Positions 45,301-58,262 of a stretch of DNA of 64,000 nt are shown here, one piece after another. Numbering within the stretch: the stretch's first letter is position 1; each line of letters begins with the position of its first letter. A model generated the notes under the pieces. That model had not been told where the DNA came from, made no database searches, and saw nothing but the letters and a program-made list of their open reading frames with translations. The stretch is from Acanthococcus lagerstroemiae (Eukaryota; Arthropoda; Insecta; Hemiptera; Eriococcidae), in NCBI GenBank assembly GCA_031841125.1, contig CM063109.1, forward strand, positions 5,308,321-5,372,320. Reading direction: 5' to 3'. The translations under genes were made by a program, and so were the position numbers.

Positions 45301-45781
45301 GCTGGCAAGCGCAATACCCCACACGTCAACTTCGATCAATCGTCGACACCCCAGTAACAGTCATCCTCTCCACTGGTCATCGCAGGCACGACGTCATTCT
45401 CACCCGACTACTCACTGGCCATACTCCGTCTTACTCGTGAATTCCTTCTCAACAAATCGCCTCCTCCGATATGCTCTCATGTCATTATCCACTCACAATT
45501 TCATACCTCCAACTGGAGTGACTAATCCACACATCTCTACGCTTCCATCTCTTCAATTCCCTTACACTCAGAAATCTTTTCCAAATCGTAACACCCCACC
45601 ATCTTCAAAAAGCCAACATCTACACGCAATTACTCATAAATTGTGCTTATGCATTAATTTCCTTTTCTTGTATCTTGTAACATGTAAAATCCCGTGATTG
45701 TGATCCCTGTTGTCCCTGCATTACGTAAATAAAATAAAATTGTCAATTGTCACGAAGGAAAGGCCAAAAAAAAAAAAAAAA
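42320..45781 (+). mobile_element. Jockey-like non-LTR retrotransposon with poly(A) tail, 5'-truncated
   Basis: Plus strand. The endonuclease end reads HGGVTIVVSHKLYADRINLH, RLTVCNIYLLPNTPL and FVLTGDFNSYHPM. After a degenerate linker the RT follows: [52 protein letters not shown] and the catalytic FADDLNIF near 44102. Downstream, past a SINE insertion, RRHDVILTRLLTGHT and NKSPPPICSHV give the usual C-terminal tail. AATAAA near 45730 and a 15-A run at about 45767-45781 mark the 3' end. Multiple frameshifts make it non-functional. Clade (Jockey/I group) judged from motif layout. Confidence 0.8.
44839..45273 (-). mobile_element. tRNA-derived SINE inserted in the LINE
   Basis: Read on the minus strand it starts GTAGTGGCTCTG and has an A box TGGCGTAGCGGTAAG (45261-45247) and a B box GGGTTCGATTC (45219-45209) at tRNA spacing, with an unrelated 300-bp body and a short A/G-rich tail (44839-44852). 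The near-identical 13-mers ATCAACATGAGCT (44826-44838) and ATCAACACCAGCT (45274-45286) look like the target-site duplication. Acceptor and T stems do not pair well, so it is not a working tRNA gene. Tail-like copies occur at 54600-54648 and 59915-59990. Confidence 0.75.
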
Positions 45782-47973
45782 GAACGAAGAAACGAACCTT
45801 CCACATTTTTTGCTGTATAAGCTTTCGCTAACCCTAGGCTTTGAATTTTCCACCACCAAGCCAAGCCTAGATGGAACCGGCATCCCTCAATTGTAGTACG
45901 AGGCCACACAAGACAAGGCGCTGAATGTCAGCTTGTTCATTGGGATTTACACTTAAAGAGTTCCAAGTGGTGGCAGCCCTGTATATGTGTGAGTGATCAC
46001 GTATGATTTACCGTAAGCATGTAGCGAACTTCAGCTAGTATTACGTCGATTAGAAATTCACGTTTAAAGAAAATTTGTCCTAAATTTAACTGCATCATCA
46101 CCAAAAAAATTGAGTTACAATCAGTTCTACTGGTAGAATAATTTTTACTCGGTTTTTACCCTCCTAAAGATAGCGATGTTTCTATTTGAAAGTACACATG
46201 ATCACGCATTCATTTTCACCCGCACAAGTGATTTTGCAGCGCACTCTAGCGCAAGTTTAAAAACCCCAATAGTTGACAGTAACCGTTCGAAGAATGTACG
46301 ATGGTGGCAACAATGCTTTTAGTTTCTCAAAAAGGTGTACACAGTTAGTTACTCATATCATTAATCTTTCCCTACGGGGTGAAATGGTTGCACATAAATT
46401 TCTTGCAGGGGCTGCAATATAGACTATCTCTCATTTTTTCCGGCCGCAAAGTACCCATAAAGTTGCCCAGTCGGCCGCGAAGTGGATTCAGTCGAAGATA
46501 GAATTTTCTTGGGAACCTGCACTCAATTAGTATGGTCCGCTCGCACTGGAGTCGATCGTGAGAATCACGAAGAATGTGGAAATTAGGATGACTCGCGATA
46601 ATCCGATACGACAAATGCGTTTTCCACAGGGTTGGTAATAACGGAGTTCAAATCCCACTCTCTATGACACATGTCAGCGCGGACAACGCACTTGCACGAT
46701 ACCCACATCAAAAGTTATTTGCTTACATTAACATAATTACCGCGTTAATGAAGCCGCTGCTACTGGTGTAATAAGCACGTGAGATCCAAATGCACGTGCA
46801 ATACCAACGACAATGCCGGCGGTCTCGCCGATGCTGAGACCCCATCCGTCTCAAGTAAATCCGCAGCTCGTATTCGCAATTACCTTTTTCAGAGTCCAAT
46901 ATGTACAATTGTCAACCAGGCTGGATGCAATTTCCCACCCGGAACGTGCTCTTCGCGCAGGTAATTGTGGTACACTTATTCTGAGGTACTCTTACCGGAG
47001 ACTTCACTAGAAGAATGTGCTAGAAGTGCGCACGGTACACTCCAGTTATATTGGATGCTCGATAATTCAGTCGATTCAGTTTCTGAAAACCACGACCAAA
47101 CTTGTTCATCATGTTGGAATGTAGCAATCGAGGGCGTAATAGACCTGTCTTGACAACATCCTTGAAAGTGAAGGATATACCGAGACCAGAAATGAGAGAA
47201 CAAAAATTGAAAGCGACAGTCGATGTCACGAGATTCAGAAAAAAAAGGATGAGTTCAGCAGACAGACAGATATGGATGCACAAAAGTGTAAGTTGAAGAA
47301 AGGTAGATGTCAAAATAATAGTGATGTCTTAGAATAGCGATTCCAAGTTTTTCAGTCTTCCCACAAACCATACAAGCGAGCCGGCGGAACAACCAAAGTG
47401 CTGCCTGAAATCTTCCACAGTGCAAACGAAGTTCTATACCTGGGGATGATTTCGTTGTGGATTTCCAAGACTGTTCATAAAAAATGATCAGACAACGGAT
47501 TGTAAGAGCATATCTAATGAACAAGTGATAAGGACAGTGACGGATATAACCGGGCCACAAAAGGATAATAGTTAACCGTGTGGCCCACAATACATCGGGG
47601 ATACGCATCCTTTTTAACCTAGCTTTCATTTAGATAGATTGGCATATTCATGCAACATACTCGCTCAGGGTATCTACAGAAATCGAAAACTAAAAAATGG
47701 GAGGCCAACTTGGAAACTCGACGGTTTAGTTTTCGGATTTTGGAGGAAGTTTCTCAGTTTTGCATGGTCGATTCTTAATAAAACCTGCATTAGAAAATCA
47801 TAAATCAACAGAGAAGTAAAAGCGTTACATGCCAAGCTCGAGAAAATCTCGATCTTCCAATTCTAAATTTAGACTCCAGCTGAGTTCTCCGTGGAAGGGT
47901 GAGCTAGTGATAGCTAGACAAACAGACACAGTTAGATATAAAAATATGGATGTTCGTATCAAAGGATGTATTC
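45782..47973. other. No gene recognised
   Basis: Mixed-composition sequence with short opposing frames between 46650 and 47630, none with recognisable protein character. No terminal repeats found. Confidence 0.35.
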
Positions 47974-48031
47974 TACAAAGTCCAGTCAGGGGTGAAGAGC
48001 CATACAAAGTCCAGTCAGGGGTGAAGAGCCA
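47974..48031. repeat. Two tandem copies of a 29-bp unit
   Basis: The unit containing AAAGTCCAGTCAGGGGTGAA occurs twice back to back (47974-48002, 48003-48031) with essentially no differences, implying a recent tandem duplication. Confidence 0.85.
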
Positions 48032-51000
48032 ATTATCCCTGTAAAAAACGGATGAATTAGTGTTGTTCGCTGTGATTTAAAACGACTTCTTATAATGTCG
48101 AGTACCCAACAGTTGCACAAAAGAAGAGCTACAACACTGAAGAGAACTTGACTCATATATCTTAAATCCTAGCTCTCAGCACCTGTTTTTTTTTTCAACC
48201 ACGGGGAAGGCTGTTCTTCGAATTCCATGAATATCAGATAAAGGGAGACCGTACATACTTTGAGAAGGGAGGGGGAAGCCTAGCCCCAATCAAGTTGAAT
48301 AACAGTTGGAAGAAGCTGGGGAAATCCACTCGATTCGACTGCCATTTTTCACGATTTACATCAATATGGAGAAAATCAGACCCTTAGTTAGGAAATTCAT
48401 TTGCCCTCCTCCTCTAATACGATCTAATTAAAATAACGAATTCAAAAGTTGCAGATAAGGAGGCAAGCAAGAGAGCAATACGAACAAAGCGAATGTAGAC
48501 GTGGTAGTGTGACGAGAAGCGACTCAATCTTCCCGAGTCATATTCAAGTTTAGAACAGTCTTATTCAGTTTCAAGTCTCGAAGCATCCAAGCCAAGACTT
48601 CGCAATGGGAGGAACGGGGATCATCCTAGCCAATGTTATTCGAAAAGTCAGCCGTCGACTAATATTGTAGTAACCAGGGAGAGCAAAATTCGCAAGATGA
48701 AAACATTTTCCACCGAGTTTTTATATTTTAGTCCGTATTTATTTTGTGTACCTCCTCCCCTACTTATCAACAAAAATTACTAGCCACGACTCTGATCCGA
48801 ACTCTAATGAGTCCAAACAGAATTATAATATTAGTCTTGACGAGGTCTCAACGAATCTCAACTAAGTTCCGAATAGTTACCAGCGAAGTCTTAATCCATG
48901 CTCAGCGACCCTCAACAATTCAAAACTTTTTGATTTTAGAAAAGTCATTTAGTTCCGAAGAACCGTATCAGTCTCGATGAGTTCTCAGAATTGGACTCAA
49001 AATAATTTTTTCGAATCTTAATCGGTGATATCGAAATCAAATGAATCCCGAAAGCTCTCAACGGACTGATCAGGCTGGACGAGTTTCCGCAGTATTGAAA
49101 TAAGTGTTGAACAGCCTCAATTAGTCCCGAAAAATGCCTTTAGTGAAATGACTTCCGAAGGCCATCAAACAAGAACATACTCGGACGAGAGAAAAGGCAG
49201 AGGAGACTGAAGGGCCAGGAAATGAAGCCTGTGAATCTTTCACAGACCTGTTTAACAGTGTTTTTCCCACTACTCATTCATAATACGACAGGTAACAACC
49301 GTAGTCAGGAAAACAGGTGAAGTGGTCACCGCATGCACTACTTGATTTATCCGCCGAAACGAACTGCCCTCGTATTCGCCCCCTCAATGTTCACTTCGCA
49401 AGATTCTTCCAAATCATCGAAACTCACCTATAAATTGAAGGGTCTAATGCGCGAAGAAGCCAAGTCACATCGCTGGAGCAAAATGTCAGCTTACATTTCT
49501 TCCTGAAGAAATTTCGTACAAGATCAGATGGAGCACGCCATTCTAAGTAGAACGGCCACTTCTAGCACTCCACCCACCGATAACACTACTGAACAACTAT
49601 TTTGCACAATGCATTTCGACATGTGATTCTGAGGTACTTTTTAACGCTGAACACGATACTGCGACCCATTTTTCTCTATCACGTCACAATTCGGAGTTCT
49701 GAACGACTGAAATTCGTTTCCATTTTGTTTTTGCATTGGAATAAGCGGTACCACTGACTGATATTATCAGTGTTATCAGACCACAATAACAGAAAACAAA
49801 CAGACGGAATATACACCACTACACAGTACACACAACCTCAACACACAACAACACGAATCAGTATGACCACATTCAGTTCCTAAACCTCTTTTTGAACACA
49901 TTTAGTTGAATTTTTTATAGTCTTTGATCAGAAAAACTAGACGTGATAGAGAAACCTCTATTCAAAAATCACCTCCTTAAATGCGTTGTGCAAACAAAAA
50001 ATTTCATTTTGTACAGTAGTGTAATCAAAACTTCAAGCTGCGTACGAGTCTAGAAACAACCTGTATTACTCTGTACTCGTACGAGGTTCATTCAACAAAA
50101 CTGAGAACAAAATAGCATCAATTTGTTCAGCACACAATCCGCTTCAGAAAAGCCCGACTTTCGATTTCAAATACTACACACGTAAACCGCGTATCTCAAT
50201 CTCTTCTCCGTCTCAAGAGCTACAAAAAATGAGGCACGAAAAGTGACGAAAATGTTTGTAAAATACGAACGCGCCTACTTCAAAGTAAAATACGAAGCTT
50301 AGTCTCGACGATACAAAAAAGAAGAAAAAAAAAAAAGCAATCTCAAAAAGAACTGCTAAACTTCGATAAACCACGAAAGAGCAACAAGTTGTTATCACAG
50401 AGCAGCACCGGGTTCCTTTCATTGTTTGACAAATAACCTATACACAACTTGTCTCTCATTTCACTCTCTGCTCACACCCAACTTTAAATAACACTAAGTT
50501 TCGACCTTCCTACCCACCCCATAGTGTCACTACCGCGCCCTTCCTTCCACGGCAACGCTTTAATTCTCCATCTCCTTTCATTCGGGGTGCACGGTAGCAA
50601 TATCCTTTCCATCGCTATTTTCCAGCAAATTCTCGCTATCCCTTCCGCACCACAGCACATGGCGACGGGGAGAAGAGGAAAGTGGCAAGTGTTCTCTCTC
50701 GCACTCGTAGCCCGATACACATCCTCTTTGTTCGCAGACGTTATTTTATTTTCTGTATCGTCGCGCGCGTCTTTTTAACGCGAACCCGGCAAGAGAGAGA
50801 CAGAAAGAGTGGCGACCGTGAAAAAGTTTTTCATCGTTTTTCGCACGTATAAACTTTTATAACATTAACCCCAATAACGGGGTTTACCGCGAAAATATCC
50901 TCCAGAAGTTAACATATACACGCACACACAAACGCGCGCGCAGTTCCCCTTTCGACCTTCTTGAAAATTCGCCAGAAATTCATCTCGTTGCAAGACCATA

Positions 51001-52942
51001 TCCAGAGACTGGAATTTGTTCCACACCAATCAGTGGGCATTAAAAACATCCTGACTCCCATGTCAAAGTTCCCGTATCTAATCGCGAATATACTCGTATG
51101 TAACTGGGTCTTATCGAAAAATACGGAAACACATTGGATTTTCCACTTTACAGATCGGACTACTTTGATAACGACTGCCTACGTCCGCTTGTGAACATGA
51201 TTACAATTAAGTGTAATGGATGATGTAATCACAAATGTTGAGATAACACTTTTCAAACTGATAATTATAATCTGACAGATATCCGCAGACCAGCGAACAA
51301 GCGGCAAGACATACAAATGAACGAGATATTTGGATACATCAAGTTCGGCCTTCAAGAAGATCAAAATTCATGAGCCGTAAACATTTTACAAGAAGGCCCA
51401 ATCGCCCAGTAAAAATCTTACTTCAGAGGCTGAACCCAAAACAGTCACCTTCATTCACAGCGCCGCTGCAGCAGTTCTCTAGGAGTTTTGATAGCGTCTT
51501 GAAATACTTTCTAAACTCGCAATGACAGGTTTCAGTGAGACTAAAAGTTGAGTTTCAATGGATCTTAACAAAATCAACCTGAAAAGGTCCAAATCAGTCT
51601 CAACTAATCGCAGCGAATGCAACTTGAACAGCCTAATTGACGTCAGCGAATTCAATGAATCTCAACATAGTCCTAAACAATGTCAACAGAGCTTAGTTTT
51701 GACGAATATCGGTGAGTTTCAACTAAGTTCCATTAGTTTACAAAAATCCTGATCAGACTGAAGTAGACTTGTATCCATCCAGTTTTTAGAGTCTTCACAG
51801 TCGCTCAAAGAACCGCACCACATAGATAATCGAATGAGCCTCAACCAGATCTTGAACAAGTACTACGTGATTGTGACAACTAAAAATAGAGTGTGATTTT
51901 TTTAGCATCGAAGGAAAAGTCCGAAACAATTTTCAGGTGAACTAAAAATAGACCAGTTTGGGTTTGTGTTAGTTTTGATAGTTGCAAAATTGTTGACTTA
52001 TTTAATGGCGTCGCCTTCTACGGGCTTTGAATTTGCAGTGCCCTCGGGAGGCTCTGGATTTGCTAATTCTTTCATTCTATTGCATGCAATGGCATGGCAG
52101 TGACAATGAGCCTTCGTACTCGAGGGAGTCTAGTCAGTCTACTGTTGATCTTTGCTATTCGGAATTGAAAAATCATACCGGATTACAGTGTGAGATGAAT
52201 AACTGATGCTCCTTACAAGGGAAAGCTCAAACAAGGTGGCAGCCTTTTAGAGACCTTCGATTTGCACTGCCCTTTGAAGGCATTGAATTTCAATCCTTCC
52301 ATTCCACTGCACGTGAACTGAAGGTTAAAAAACTGGCCTAGTTAAAAGTAATTCATAAGTGGTAGTTTACGGCATGAATTGTTTCTCAGACCAAAAAGGA
52401 GACGTCGTTTCAGCCACTCTGGTGCTTCATGTCTCGCTTTCTTGTCAATTTCGCGGTTTGTCTGGCATCATATCTATCGTACAGTTCGTCATAGTTGTTC
52501 TTTTTTCGTTCAAAAACATTCAATATTTCGTTCAAGGTGGGATTTTCGTTAAATCTACTAGCAATTTCGTTATTTTGAATTACTTTTTTTCATGCTTCTA
52601 CTTTTCGTTCAAACGCCTTTTACCTTTCGTGCAGTTCAATACTCCCCCTCAAAGTATTCAAAAGAGGGCAGAAAAAAGTTTGCAAGATCTTCTTTTGCCA
52701 ATTGCAGCAACTGCGGAATTTACTAGCTTTCAAAAATTTCAAAGTATTGGTGGCATCCCATGCTTACGGTCCTGATCTCATCGGCAGACTGAAATTCACC
52801 GGGCATTATTCCATGATTGTGTGTCGGGGATGGGGGGAGGAGGGGTGGTGGCGGCGGAATTATATTTCGTGAATTCATCTTCATTTTCCTATAGTTACCC
52901 TTGAGAACAATCGATTCACCATCGTGATTGCAGGAAGCCAAC
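48032..52942. other. No gene recognised; degenerate repeats
   Basis: Degenerate periodic repeat patches at 48540-49150 (AGTCTCGA, ATCTCAACTAAG, TTCCGAA phrases) and 51490-51870. GC-richer stretch 50510-50780 with an 84-codon plus-strand frame of no known family, followed by purine and CA/CG-rich sequence to 50940. A 138-codon frame at 52359-52775 is AT-rich and unconvincing. Confidence 0.35.
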
Positions 52943-53087
52943 CAGGGACGTAGCTACGCCCCCTTGGCATCGGCCGGCAATGTGAAAAAATTAAAATTTA
53001 TTCTGGTAATAGTAAGTATTACACCTGTAATGTTGTAAAAGTGAAACGACACCCCCCTCCTTCATACCAAGTGTGGCTACGCCACTG
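52943..53087. mobile_element. 145-bp hAT MITE with perfect 8-bp duplication
   Basis: Ends CAGGGACGTAGCTACG and GTGGCTACGCCACTG. The 8-mer AAGCCAAC directly abuts both ends (52935-52942 and 53088-53095). The interior matches the copy at 21825-21972 and, inverted, the one at 59415-59589. Confidence 0.85.
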
Positions 53088-53095
53088 AAGCCAAC

Positions 53096-54190
53096 ACCAA
53101 AAACATGTCATAAACTCGAAAATTACTAACTTTTCAAAATTTTGGATTCTATGTCTCAAATATACCTAGTATTACGTGGACAAATCATTCATTCATCCAG
53201 ATCATTTATGCCACAAATATTCAACAAAACAATATTTCTTCACGAACTGCGAAATTAAAGAAAATTTAACAAGACCCGGTTTTATGGGGGGGGGGGAGAG
53301 AAATAATTACCCCTCACATGACCATCCAAAATAATACTTCCTTATGAAACTCCGAGAAGCTGAAAAAATGGGACTCGTTTCGCTCAAAAATGAGTATTAC
53401 ATCACTACCAAGGGTCAATACCGTGAAATCAACGCCATAGAAAAACTCTGGTACCGGGCCTGAATTCAACATACTGTTCGCAGTTGATGACGCATCATTC
53501 TAGAGAATTCAATTTCAAAAAAGTTAAAGTTTCCAAGTACTGCATTTCTGCAATCAAAATGGCGGATCGATTGTACCCGTGTGTAACTATAATGCCCTAG
53601 TTACACTACTGCGTGTATTGTATACACTTCGAGCAAAGTCAAGTATACAATGCTTTCCTTATTCAGTGCTTCTGTCCACTGTAACCCACTCGCAACGTAA
53701 CCGATAGCAGGTATATAATATTCATGAAAACACTTCCACTATCCACTGAAATGAAAACAAAAAAATTAGAAAGAAGGTTTTACATGCATTTAATGAAAGT
53801 TCACGATGCGATGTGTAGATAGTAATCGATTGAATTTTAATATTTAAAAAAGATTTTTGAAATTCGTGCATTTGCTCATTTTTTATTGCAGTTTTAAATT
53901 TACTTATAGACTGTGCCTCGTATATGTTCATGAAAACACACTCGACTCCAACTGTCCACTGAAATGAAAACGAAGTAATTAGAAAAGGTTTTACACGCAT
54001 TTGACGAAGGTTCCCGATGCAAGATAAATGTGAACTACCACTCGTTGGATTTCGGAAAAATGTACGACAGACTGAAAACGATGAAAAAAAAATCGAAGGT
54101 GGGTTGCAAAAAAGATGGCACCCCGACAGAGCACAGTAGTCCAAGAAGACCTCGCAAACGCCACCGATGTCTGAATCTCATCATCGTTTG
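53096..54190. other. No gene recognised
   Basis: Contains a G-run at 53286 and, near 53553-53590, AAAATGGCGG followed by a TTGTACCCGTGTGTAACTAT phrase similar to the inverted-repeat arm at 23175-23228. Two similar segments (53720-53790 and 53925-54005, with TCATGAAAACAC and CCACTGAAATGAAAACAA phrases) form a diverged direct duplication. Confidence 0.4.
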
Positions 54191-55950
54191 ATTTCACCTG
54201 CAATTTCAGCGACCATGTTGGCGTTTTCCCGGTTCCGGATTACTGTAGGGCGCTGGGTTTCACTCGAATTCGTTGTACAACGCTAACTAAGCCAATATCG
54301 GTAAAATGGGAATCGTTATCATCGGGGCGACACCTCTCCAAACCGGAGTGCATTACATCATTTCCTCAATTTACACACTTTCGAGTGTTGACGCCAGCTC
54401 GGTTGTTTACTTTTCCGACAATTAGCGAACGTCGCACGATTTTTCGAATCACACGTATCGCGAAGCGACTAAAGAAACAAAGTTGTCGAACAGACCGTCA
54501 TTCGAACCGCGATACTGCGGTCAAACCTCCGACATACATAAGATAATGCAACATTCAGGCAGGCTTAGAGCCAGAAGAACAAAAAAGAAAGTAATTAGAT
54601 AGAGGTAATGCTCGAAAAGGTGGATTCCAGGGCTCGGGTTGAGAGTAATGTACACGACCGTCCAAGACGATAATCTTACTCGAGCCACGGAGTTCGGTGT
54701 TCGACGGACTCTCACAAGACGAGGTAACTTTACTCGTACACTAATCCCTTATTACAACGAAAACCAAACCAACCTAAATTACGAATATAAGAATTGCCTT
54801 TGCACGCCCGCAGGTATACTCCGAAAATGCACTCGTCCGGTGAGATCATCGTCCTCACAATACTGACAATTAATCTTGTTCTACGGAAAGGCAACGAAGA
54901 ACGCAATCTCCGGTAAGAATTAACCGGCCAAAAAGTAGTGCACGACAGACTAGCACACAATACCAACACAATACCCTAGCCCAATATACAGCCAACGAAA
55001 AACATCAATAAAGCTTATCAACGCCGTCAAATAAAACGCCGCCAATACGAAAGCAATTAAATAACAGGCGTGTGTCAGCGTATTTACGAGATAACATCCA
55101 TGAAAGGAAAGAGAGCGAGAGAGTGAGACAGACAGAGAGACCGAGACATCGAAAAATGAGTGTAAACGTGTACGCGTGTGTCCGTGTGAAAGAGAGAGAG
55201 AGAGAGAGAAGCAAAATTAACACCATAATCAGCTGTTCGAGCGGTGACGTCAATTCGTGAACTCTATTAATTTTAATTCTTTTTACCTCAACATAAACAT
55301 TTCCCCTCTCGGTTAGACACGGCGGCGTCTGCCCCTTATTATAATTATTATTACCGACGTGTTCGATGTTCTGCAACACGTGTCTAGTTAGTTCTCCGGC
55401 GATCTTCCATCCGGAAACCCGTGCCGCGTATTTTTGAACGCAACGGCGAACGAAAATTATATCGGACGTTTGGCGGCTCGTGTTCGTTGGGTCGCGTAAA
55501 AGGCGGCGCGGCAAATTCCGACGAAAGCCGCCGCAAACTTCCATTTTTTTTGGGTCGCAAATCATGCTATTCGGATCGCATCTCATCTGAATGTAGGGCC
55601 AAACCAGTTGGAAGAGTTGCAAGCAGTACAGACCAGGGGATCGTGAACAGGGTGAGTCGCCGTGTGGTTCCCGAAAGTTACCACGTAGCTGCGACAATCG
55701 CTAGACAGACATTTGTCAAGCTGGGGAAAACCTCGCTATCGATTAAATGTTTATCCATTGGCAGGACTAATAAAACATATCGTAAAATGCGAAGCCGATT
55801 CGGCACATCGACTATTGACGAATTGATGGCGATGCGACAGCCAAAATGAAGCAGCAAGATCGGCAACATTTCTTGCTGCGCTGCAACGTCTGTACAGCTT
55901 CCGTCTGCAGCATCAGCTGACACGCGGAGCCACTGCTGGGACAAACTATC
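54191..55950. promoter_or_regulatory. CpG- and GA-rich block, possible promoter region
   Basis: Raised CG content with a GA repeat at 55190-55209 and pyrimidine/purine asymmetry, similar to the block at 32.5-34.4 kb. The long minus-strand frame 55005-55697 reads through the GA repeat and has no recognisable domain. A short SINE-tail-like piece lies at 54600-54648. It may be a non-coding first exon or promoter (for osa or a neighbour); no direct proof. Confidence 0.3.
54600..54648 (+). repeat. SINE tail fragment
   Basis: GGTAATGCTCGAAAAGGTGG followed by ATTCCAGGGCTCGGGTTGAG matches, in the opposite orientation, the tail end of the SINE at 44839-45273. Confidence 0.5.
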
Positions 55951-56479
55951 GAAAAATGCTTACGGTGCGGGTTTTCATTGGGATCGGAAACCTGAAACGA
56001 AGGCCTGATACGTACGATATTCTTTCGTGGAAGATGACAAGACTCGATAAAAGCGTGTCCTACGAAATCCCAGTTTGCAAAAGGTTAAACAATAGTTCCG
56101 CAGTTTTTTATTCAGTTTTTCGATCAATCGATTACTTTTGAGTAGTTAATTAGGTCGTATCCATTAGCTGTACCCTATTCTTCATAAATGATTATCAACT
56201 GATAGTGAAACTTAATCCAATTATTTCATTAGTGGAAAAAAATAATACAACTGACGTATCTTTCCCAAAGACACGATATAGTGGTGTCGCTATGAGGGAA
56301 AGCTTCACGATTTCGTGAAATAATGGTTCTTCCAATTTTAGCACCTCCACTCACACCCCCTTCCCTTTTGATGAAGATCAGACTCCCTTGAACACTAAAC
56401 TGTCACTCGGGACAGGCAAGAACATTTGATCTATACATTAAAAAATATCATAAAGATCACGACTTAAGATCACTACAAT
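55951..56479. other. No gene seen
   Basis: AT-rich spacer between the CpG-rich block and the hAT element; no supportable feature. Confidence 0.4.
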
Positions 56480-56895
56480 CAGAGATGGGCAAGAGCTAGA
56501 TCAATATATTATCTATCACAGATCACATAAAATTTTGATCTTTGATCTCTGATCTCAGATCATTTTTTCCAGAAAATACCAGATCAGACCATCAGATGAG
56601 ATTTTTTTGAAAAATCAAAATAGTCCTAGAAAGTATCAAGTTTTAGGTCTTCTCTTGTTATTTCTTTGTGAATTGTGAGTTTGTGACGTTAGACGTTATA
56701 AATCCCTAAAAAACGTACGTTACAATATCGATTACGATTATGAATTAGAAGAAAGAGAATTACATTTTGATCTATGATCTGATCTTTCTGGAAAAGATCA
56801 GATCATTTAGAATGTAATCTGATCTTAGATCCATTTTCTGTTGGTGATCTTGATCTGATCTGAAATCAATTAGTTTGTGATCTTGCCCATCTCTG
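56480..56895. mobile_element. 416-bp hAT-type MITE, GATC-rich
   Basis: Ends CAGAGATGGGCAAGAGC and GATCTTGCCCATCTCTG. The 8-mer ACTACAAT directly flanks both ends (56472-56479, 56896-56903), a perfect duplication. The interior is packed with GATCT/AGATCA phrases in both directions, forming several sub-palindromes. Confidence 0.85.
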
Positions 56896-56903
56896 ACTAC
56901 AAT

Positions 56904-58019
56904 ATCATTAGACTAGTGATCTGAATGATCGTGATCTCTTTCTGATGTCTAAAATGATTCAAGTTCAAGACCTACCTTCGGGCAAAATCATGATTTTAAG
57001 ACCAAAAACAAGGTGATCCACTATATTATTTAGGAAGCCTACGCTGCGGATTGCACGACCGTTTTTTGACATTTTTAGAGCTTCGTACGGTCCCTTTCAG
57101 TGCTTTATGTCTAATTTAGGACTACAACAAATATCAATTCAAGAGTCATTAGTCTTCTTTGTTGTAGGGCAGACGTACTGAATGTGGCCACCGGGTAGGG
57201 TTGGCAAAGGAAATATGCTCTGTGAGCACGAAAAATTTCAAAAATATTCTCTCAGAGAAAATACAGAGAATATTCTCGACGGATCAAAAATCATGCTATA
57301 GAATTGATCCATATTACTTCCCATACAAATGCCTGTCTTGATAAACTTGTTACCCCATCCACGGGTTAGAACAGGTGACTGTTAGCAGAAATGAAAGATT
57401 GGTTGTTTTTTTCCCCTTAGGAAAAATGTATCCCATTCGGAGATCGTTGGATAAACTTTCCAGAAAACCACGCGAGTTTCATCTATCCAAAATTAGAGGA
57501 TTTCAGTCTAATGGAAATTACGTGGTAATTTATTTGGGACGGGTATACAATGCAGTGTTCGGTTTAGTAAGTCGAATTAGTAGGGGGTGATAGTACTCAT
57601 TAACAAAATTAAAATTCAAAAATATAGAACTTTTATAGGACCTTTTATACACATTTTAATAGCAACTGGCACTGCTCGGCAAGAAAATTTTCTTGAGTTT
57701 TCATCATAGAAGAAAAAGCTGTTATTTAAGCAACAATTTTAATTTCAAAAATGTACAATTCAGACGTACAGTTTCACTATTTCCCTTCATCCCATCTTTT
57801 TTTTCTCTTTATTCTTCTTTCTTTCTCATGAGCTGATTTTTTCATAATCATAGAACTAAAACTGAAAATAAAGTACTTTTATAGGTTCATAGTACTTCCT
57901 CCAAAAATGGAGTACTTCATAAAATTTATAGAACTGTTAAGACACACTAGAGGAACAAATAAATTACGCATATGATACGTAACCTATACACAAGAATGAA
58001 GATCCACCAGTCTTCAAAG
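56904..58019. other. No gene recognised
   Basis: AT-rich. A lone TAGGGTTGGCAAAGG at about 57196 resembles a hAT terminal repeat, but no partner end was found. Confidence 0.35.
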
Positions 58020-58262
58020 CAGTGGCGTAGGCAGGAATTTTCCAAAGAGGGCGGGGGAGGGGGGGACGAAGTAAGATTTTCAAGGGAGAAAAAGTCGAAG
58101 ATTGAGGTATTTTTTATGAAAATTGAAGGTAAAATTACTACTGCGCGAGCAAAATTTTTTCAAAAAAACATGTTTTGAAGGCGAAAAATTGCTCATTTTC
58201 CCACATTTTACATTCAATTTCAAGTGCCTTAGGGAGGCATTCGCCCCCTTGCTACGCCACTG
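58020..58262. mobile_element. 243-bp hAT MITE, CAGTGGCGTAG ends
   Basis: Ends CAGTGGCGTAGGCAGG and CTTGCTACGCCACTG. Flanks CTTCAAAG (58012-58019) and CTTCACAG (58263-58270) match at 7 of 8. G-rich interior near 58047-58065. It shares termini, but not the whole interior, with the copies at 52943 and 59415. Confidence 0.8.

Noticed and set aside
55005..55697. 230-codon minus-strand ORF
   Set aside because: It reads through a GA repeat and CpG-rich DNA, has no recognisable domain, and shows composition expected of a chance frame.
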